A DNA stretch of 64,000 bases from the NCBI GenBank assembly GCA_936924235.1, contig CAKZHN010000180.1, positions 3,075 to 67,074 of the forward strand. Reading direction: 5' to 3'. The notes under the pieces were generated by a model. That model was not told where the DNA came from. It made no database searches and was given only the letters and a program-made list of their open reading frames with translations. Below, piece by piece: positions 60,349-64,000 of this stretch (its first letter is position 1; each line of letters starts with the position of its first letter). A program made the position numbers and the translations under genes. Source of the DNA: an uncultured Rhodoplanes sp. (GTDB lineage Bacteria; Pseudomonadota; Alphaproteobacteria; Rhizobiales; Xanthobacteraceae).

Positions 60349-60957
60349 ATGAATCAGCAGTCCAAGATGCCAGCCGTGTTCAGCGATGAAGCGCTGGATA
60401 TCCTGTTCCGCAAGGCGCGGAGCTTCAACGACTTCACGGCGCAGCCGGTGACCGACGCGGAGCTGCGCGCGCTCTACGAGCTTGCCAAGTGGGGGCCGAC
60501 CACGGCGAACTCGCAGCCGCAGCGGGTGGTGTTCGTGAAGAGCCCCGAAGCCAAGGAAAAGCTCGGGCCGGCGCTGTCGTCGCAGAACCGCAAGAAGGCG
60601 CTCAATGCGCCGGTGGTTGCGATTCTGGCCTACGACATGCGCTTCTTCGAGCACCTGCCGAAGCTGTTCCACAATCCGCAGGCGCGCAGCTGGTACGAGA
60701 CCACGCCCGAGCAGATCCGCACCACGGCGCTGCGCAACGCCACGCTGCAGGGCGCCTATCTGATGCTGGCGGCGCGCATCGTCGGCCTCGACTGCGGACC
60801 GATGTCGGGGTTCAAGAACGACGTCGTTGACGCCGCGTTCTTTCCCGACGGGCGATTCAAGTCGAATTTCCTGTGCTGCCTCGGCCACGGCGATCCGTCG
60901 ACCCTGCCGAAGCAGGACTACCGCTTCGCCTTCGACGAGGCCTGCCAGATCGCGTGA
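60349..60957 (+). CDS. Nitroreductase-family protein, RutE-like (malonic semialdehyde reductase type)
   Basis: 202 residues. Readable RutE-type segments are RKARSFNDFTAQPVTDAELR, KWGPTTANSQPQRVVFV, SWYETTPEQIRTTALRN and GLDCGPMSGFKNDVVDAAFF. FMN binding is expected from the RxF/WGPTTANSQP region. RutE reduces malonic semialdehyde in pyrimidine degradation; no other rut genes are present. GTG 60343 two codons upstream is an alternative start. It is 87 bases after the malonyl-CoA decarboxylase gene. Confidence 0.88.
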   Translation: MNQQSKMPAVFSDEALDILFRKARSFNDFTAQPVTDAELRALYELAKWGPTTANSQPQRVVFVKSPEAKEKLGPALSSQNRKKALNAPVVAILAYDMRFFEHLPKLFHNPQARSWYETTPEQIRTTALRNATLQGAYLMLAARIVGLDCGPMSGFKNDVVDAAFFPDGRFKSNFLCCLGHGDPSTLPKQDYRFAFDEACQIA

Positions 60958-61002
60958 GCGATCCGAGGGCGAAATTTCAACGACACACGCCGTAGCTAAT
61001 GA

Positions 61003-61034
61003 CCCTGGGTCCCCGCGAAAGCGGGGACCCAGGG
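61003..61034. terminator. Perfect palindrome between convergent genes
   Basis: CCCTGGGTCCCCGC and GCGGGGACCCAGGG form a 14-base perfect stem capped by a GAAA tetraloop. It lies between the RutE-like and SDR gene ends and shares its core with 15633-15654. It could act as a two-way terminator or is a dispersed repeat copy. Confidence 0.6.
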
Positions 61035-61068
61035 CTGCAATCACCACTCGTTCAGTTGGATTGAAGAA

Positions 61069-61758
61069 CTAGCTCTTGCCGTAGACCGGCACGACGCCGC
61101 CGCGAGTGACGGCGTTGTCGGGCGATGCGAGGAACGCGATCGTCGCCGCGACCTCCTCGACCTTGGGCCAGGCTGAGAAGTCGGCCTTCGGCATCGATTT
61201 GCGGTTGGCTGGCGTGTCCATGGTCGATGGCGCGACCGCATTCACCAGGATGCCGTCCTTGGCGACCTCTTCGGCGAGCGCGACCGTCATGGCCGCAACC
61301 GCGGCCTTGCTCGACGCATAGGCCACCATGCCGGCGCCGCTGCGCCACTCCAAAGCCGGACGCGCCGCCACGTTGACGATGCGGCCGCCGTTCTGGCCGA
61401 TCGCCTTCACGGCGGCCCGGCAGCAGAGGAAGCAGGCGACGAAGTTCATGTCGACCTGCTGCATCAGCCTGGCCTTGTTGGTGTCGCCGATGTTCTGGGC
61501 GGCGAAGCCGCCGGCGAGATGGATCGAAGCCCAGAGCTTCGGCACCGCGTCGTACAGCTTTGCGACCTCGGCCTCGTCGGCGAGATCGCCGACCGCGTGC
61601 AGCGTCACGTTCTGCTTGTGCGGAAAGGACTGCGCCTCGGCCTCGTGCAGATAGCTCACATGGCAGTGCGCGCCGGCCTTGAGCAGTGTCGCCACAACGG
61701 CGCGGCCGAGCGCTCCAGTGCCGCCCGTGACGACAACCTCGCGCCCGGCGAAATCCAT
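61069..61758 (-). CDS. Short-chain dehydrogenase/reductase
   Basis: 229 residues. NAD(P) motif VVVTGGTGALGRAVV; NAG-like HLAGGFA segment; active-site YASSK (Tyr and Lys present). The Ser that normally sits about 13 residues before Tyr is in a VNVAARPALEW segment where Ala is found. ATG 61758 follows a GGGAGGGG site within the end of the preceding gene, two bases after its stop. It probably forms a two-gene operon with the amidotransferase. Confidence 0.88.
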   Translation of the reverse strand: MDFAGREVVVTGGTGALGRAVVATLLKAGAHCHVSYLHEAEAQSFPHKQNVTLHAVGDLADEAEVAKLYDAVPKLWASIHLAGGFAAQNIGDTNKARLMQQVDMNFVACFLCCRAAVKAIGQNGGRIVNVAARPALEWRSGAGMVAYASSKAAVAAMTVALAEEVAKDGILVNAVAPSTMDTPANRKSMPKADFSAWPKVEEVAATIAFLASPDNAVTRGGVVPVYGKS

Positions 61759-61760
61759 GA

Positions 61761-62627
61761 TCAACCCCTCCCGCGCTTGGCGCGCGTCGGCAGCACCTGG
61801 AATTCAAGCCAGTTCGCGATCTCGCCGGTCCGCAGCTTCTTCTCGAGGACGTTGCGGCTGATGCCGTGCCGCCACGACAGCCGCTTGTCTTCGGGATTGC
61901 GGTCGAGCGTGTCGAGGTCGCTCGCAAACGTTTCGATATCGGCGGTGTTGAGGAAGAAGCCCTCGTCGATCAGGCGCGGCCCGATGCGGCGCACGATGGT
62001 CGCCACCTCGCGCAGCGGATATTCCGGATGGTACTGCACGCCCCAGGCGGTGGTGCCGTTGTACTTGATCTCGGCGCTCTGCACGTCGGAGACCTGGTTG
62101 GTGGCGAGCACCGTCATGCCCGGCGCGATGGTCTCGACCTCGTCGAGATGAACCGTCGGCGCGTTGAACACCTCCGGCTTGCCGACATACATCGGATGCT
62201 TGCGGCCGGGCTCGGTGAGCCGGATGCCGCGGCCGAAGCCGATCTCGCGGCCCTTCGGGTTCTTGCGCACCGTGCCGCCGGCCGCGGTGGTCAGCACCTG
62301 CAGCCCCCAGCAGCTGCCGAACAGCGGCGTGCCGGCCTCGAGAATGGCGCGCGTCAGCTCGATCTGCCGTGTCACCGCCGGGCCGCCGTCATAGATGTGC
62401 AGGCCGGAGCCGGTGATGGCGACGCCGTCATAGCCCTCCAGCGCCTCGCCGGTGGGCAGGTTCGAGCCGGGATCGCCCGGGAAGCAGATGTCGACGACGG
62501 CGCTGGGAAGAAGTTCCTGCAGCAGATTGGCGTAGCCCGTGCTCGACACCGTACCGCCGGCCGCCACGTGCTGGGCGCGCGTTTCCGGGGAGTTTCCTTC
62601 CATGACGAGGAGGCGAGGGGCGGGCAT
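61761..62627 (-). CDS. Class I glutamine amidotransferase-like protein
   Basis: 288 residues. The catalytic Cys106 is in LFGSCWGLQVL and the His-Glu pair in GVQYHPEYP, as in GMP-synthase-type glutaminase domains. There is no synthetase domain, so it resembles free-standing hydrolases such as those acting on gamma-glutamyl compounds. ATG 62627 is the start; an internal ATG eight codons on is possible. Coupled to the SDR gene. Confidence 0.88.
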   Translation of the reverse strand: MPAPRLLVMEGNSPETRAQHVAAGGTVSSTGYANLLQELLPSAVVDICFPGDPGSNLPTGEALEGYDGVAITGSGLHIYDGGPAVTRQIELTRAILEAGTPLFGSCWGLQVLTTAAGGTVRKNPKGREIGFGRGIRLTEPGRKHPMYVGKPEVFNAPTVHLDEVETIAPGMTVLATNQVSDVQSAEIKYNGTTAWGVQYHPEYPLREVATIVRRIGPRLIDEGFFLNTADIETFASDLDTLDRNPEDKRLSWRHGISRNVLEKKLRTGEIANWLEFQVLPTRAKRGRG

Positions 62628-62759
62628 CGGGCCTTCAGAGCAGCGGGCTTGTTACTGTCATGTAGTGGACATTTGCGGCAAAGATGAGGGGCCATCATAC
62701 CGCAAGATCAACGAATGGTTATACTGGCTGGCCGGGTTATCCTCCGGATGGGGTGCGCG

Positions 62760-63776
62760 ATGCGCCGAACCTTTCGTTCCGATGCCCTCAAGCGTTGCCT
62801 TCTGGCGCTGCTGATCGCGGCTTTGTCGTTTGCCATTCCGCCGGCCGCCAGGGCCGAAGCCACCGCGCTGGACGAGCTCGTCGCCTCGGTGGTCCGCATC
62901 AAGACCTTCATCAATCCGGACGGCAGCTCGGTGCAGAACCTCGGCCGCGAGCGCGAGGGCGCCGGCGTCGTCATCGACGAAAGCGGCCTCGTACTCACCA
63001 TCGGCTACCTGATGGTCGAGGCGCATGCGGCCGAGATCGTCACGTCGGCGGGGCGCACGCTGCCCGCGACGGTGGTCGGTTACGATCACATCACCGGTTT
63101 CGGGCTTTTGCGCACGCTCGAGCCGCCGAAGATCAAGCCGCTGCCGCTCGGCCGGTCGGCCGACGTCAAGCAGCAGGATCCGCTGCTGGTCGCGAGCTAC
63201 GGCGGCGTTGCCGCGGTGCTGCCGGTGCGGGTGGCGAGCCGGCGCGTGTTCGCCGGAAGCTGGGAGTATCTGGTCGAGGATGCGATCTTCACCAGCCCGC
63301 CGCATCCGTCCTGGAGCGGCTCGGCGCTGATCAACCGTGAGGGCAAGCTTGTCGGCATCGGTTCGCTGATCGTCGGCGATGCCAAGGGCGAGAACGAGCC
63401 GAGCCCGGGCAACATGTTCGTGCCGATCGACCTGCTGCCGCCGATCATGGGCGACCTGCTGTCGAAGGGCCGCGTCGCAGGGCCGGGGCGGCCATGGCTC
63501 GGCGTCAACGCGCAGCCGGTCGCGGGCAAGCTCGTGGTCGGCCGCGTTGCGCCGGAAAGCCCGGCCGGCAAGGCTGGCCTCAAGCGCGGCGACGTCATCG
63601 TCGGCATCGGTGGCGTGAAGACCTCGACGCTGGTCGAGTTCTATCAGCGCATGTGGGCAACCGGCGACGCCGGCGTCACGGTGCCGCTCGACCTGGAGTC
63701 CAACAGCGGCTCGCGGCGGCTGGACGTGCAGTCGGTGAACCGGCTCGACACGCTGAAGCTGCAGTCGACGTTCTAA
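62760..63776 (+). CDS. S1C (DegP-like) serine protease-fold protein with PDZ domain, catalytic His missing
   Basis: 338 residues with signal peptide (LKRCLLALLIAALSFAIPPA). The trypsin-like domain spans about 36-225: GAGVVIDESGLVLTIGYLMV, GYDHITGFGLLRTLEP and SWSGSALINREGKLVGIGSL (Ser188 in the GxSxG-like place). The usual TNAHVV segment with catalytic His reads TIGYLMVEA. A PDZ domain is at about 245-330 (GRPWLGVNAQPV, GLKRGDVIVGIGG). It may be a non-catalytic periplasmic chaperone. ATG 62760 or 62748 may be the start. Confidence 0.87.
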   Translation: MRRTFRSDALKRCLLALLIAALSFAIPPAARAEATALDELVASVVRIKTFINPDGSSVQNLGREREGAGVVIDESGLVLTIGYLMVEAHAAEIVTSAGRTLPATVVGYDHITGFGLLRTLEPPKIKPLPLGRSADVKQQDPLLVASYGGVAAVLPVRVASRRVFAGSWEYLVEDAIFTSPPHPSWSGSALINREGKLVGIGSLIVGDAKGENEPSPGNMFVPIDLLPPIMGDLLSKGRVAGPGRPWLGVNAQPVAGKLVVGRVAPESPAGKAGLKRGDVIVGIGGVKTSTLVEFYQRMWATGDAGVTVPLDLESNSGSRRLDVQSVNRLDTLKLQSTF

Positions 63777-63885
63777 GGGCCGACTACCTTCAATTCGCGG
63801 GTGCATGTTTCAAACATCCCTATAGGCGTGCGTCATCGGCCCCGTACAAAGTGCGGCGCTGGGGCTGCGCCTTCTCTTCTTTTCC

Positions 63886-63994
63886 CTCGCATGCGTGAGG
63901 GAGCGGAGCGCCGGCGAGGCGCTACGTTGTCAGTCTGGCACCTCAGAGAGGTGCCGCGTGCCGTATGACCGGCACGCACGCCTCCCGGCGCTCC
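63886..63994. repeat. Nested cruciform-like palindromic element at the right edge
   Basis: Outer arms GGAGCGCCGG...GAGGCG (63905-63921) and CGCCTC...CCGGCGCTCC (63979-63994) pair over 16 bases with one bulge. Inside are two further hairpins: GGCACCTC/GAGGTGCC (63937-63944/63948-63955) and GCGTGCCG/CGGCACGC (63956-63963/63970-63977). A small CCCTC/GAGGG hairpin precedes them near 63886. The element follows the protease gene; no coding frame is evident. Confidence 0.6.
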
Positions 63995-64000
63995 ACTGTG

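Noticed and set aside
60343..60957. A rut pyrimidine-degradation operon
   Set aside because: Only the RutE-like gene is present; the flanking genes belong to malonyl-CoA metabolism and other functions.
58405..61047. An 880-codon minus-strand frame opposite malonyl-CoA decarboxylase and the RutE-like gene
   Set aside because: It crosses three unrelated genes on both strands and has antisense-type composition.

Overview
The window reads as a chromosomal segment of a high-G+C alphaproteobacterium, most likely Hyphomicrobiales (Bradyrhizobiaceae/Xanthobacteraceae-like). The grounds are the gene content (orphan Bug/TctC receptors, CaiB/BaiF CoA-transferases, TRAP and TAXI receptors, CoxLMS-type molybdenum hydroxylase), the GC-rich codon use, and GC-rich palindromic elements between genes. 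No rRNA, tRNA, CRISPR array, integrase or transposase was seen. The species cannot be fixed from the sequence alone.

Layout. 1-4,718: two COG2984-type ABC receptors and a GT2/GT-C-like glycosylation pair. 4,972-10,500: ring-cleavage dioxygenase, methyltransferase, TPR protein, L,D-transpeptidase, DUF302, DUF202 and a GNAT. 10,517-17,903: receptors and aromatic monooxygenases (FAD hydroxylase, MarR-controlled HpaB-like hydroxylase) plus an exported class II aldolase. 18,124-25,901: an RND efflux set with one adaptor and two permeases. 25,950-29,373: an AT-richer island bounded by inverted repeats. 29,506-49,105: an unbroken minus-strand run of 17 genes. It encodes ring or acid metabolism: UbiD-type decarboxylase, flavoprotein plus ferredoxin, three-subunit Mo hydroxylase with CoxG, fumarase-superfamily lyase, CMD, enolase-superfamily enzyme, two CoA-transferases and transporters. 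49,296-52,254: a complete TRAP transporter. 52,264-63,776: hydrolases, a metallo-beta-lactamase-fold protein, an Asp-box protein, a malonyl-CoA set (CoA-transferase, malonyl-CoA decarboxylase, RutE-like reductase), a glutamine amidotransferase/SDR pair and an S1C-like protease.

Working together: most of the window looks like an uptake-and-degradation region for aromatic or carboxylated compounds. Receptors of four types bring in acids; hydroxylases, a decarboxylase, lyases and CoA-transferases process them; malonyl-CoA and malonic-semialdehyde enzymes sit at the end. No LysR, IclR or GntR regulator was found in the long minus-strand run; MarR at 15,695 is the only clear regulator.

The most unusual part is the island at 25,950-29,373. 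Its base composition and codon use differ from both flanks, and its ends carry about 50-bp inverted repeats about 82% identical. It encodes a translationally coupled pair (a GNAT-like protein followed by a phosphoribosyltransferase-fold protein with an altered PRPP motif), plus a double zinc-ribbon membrane protein and a possible gene remnant. This is the best candidate for an undescribed conflict or signalling module, but function is inference only.
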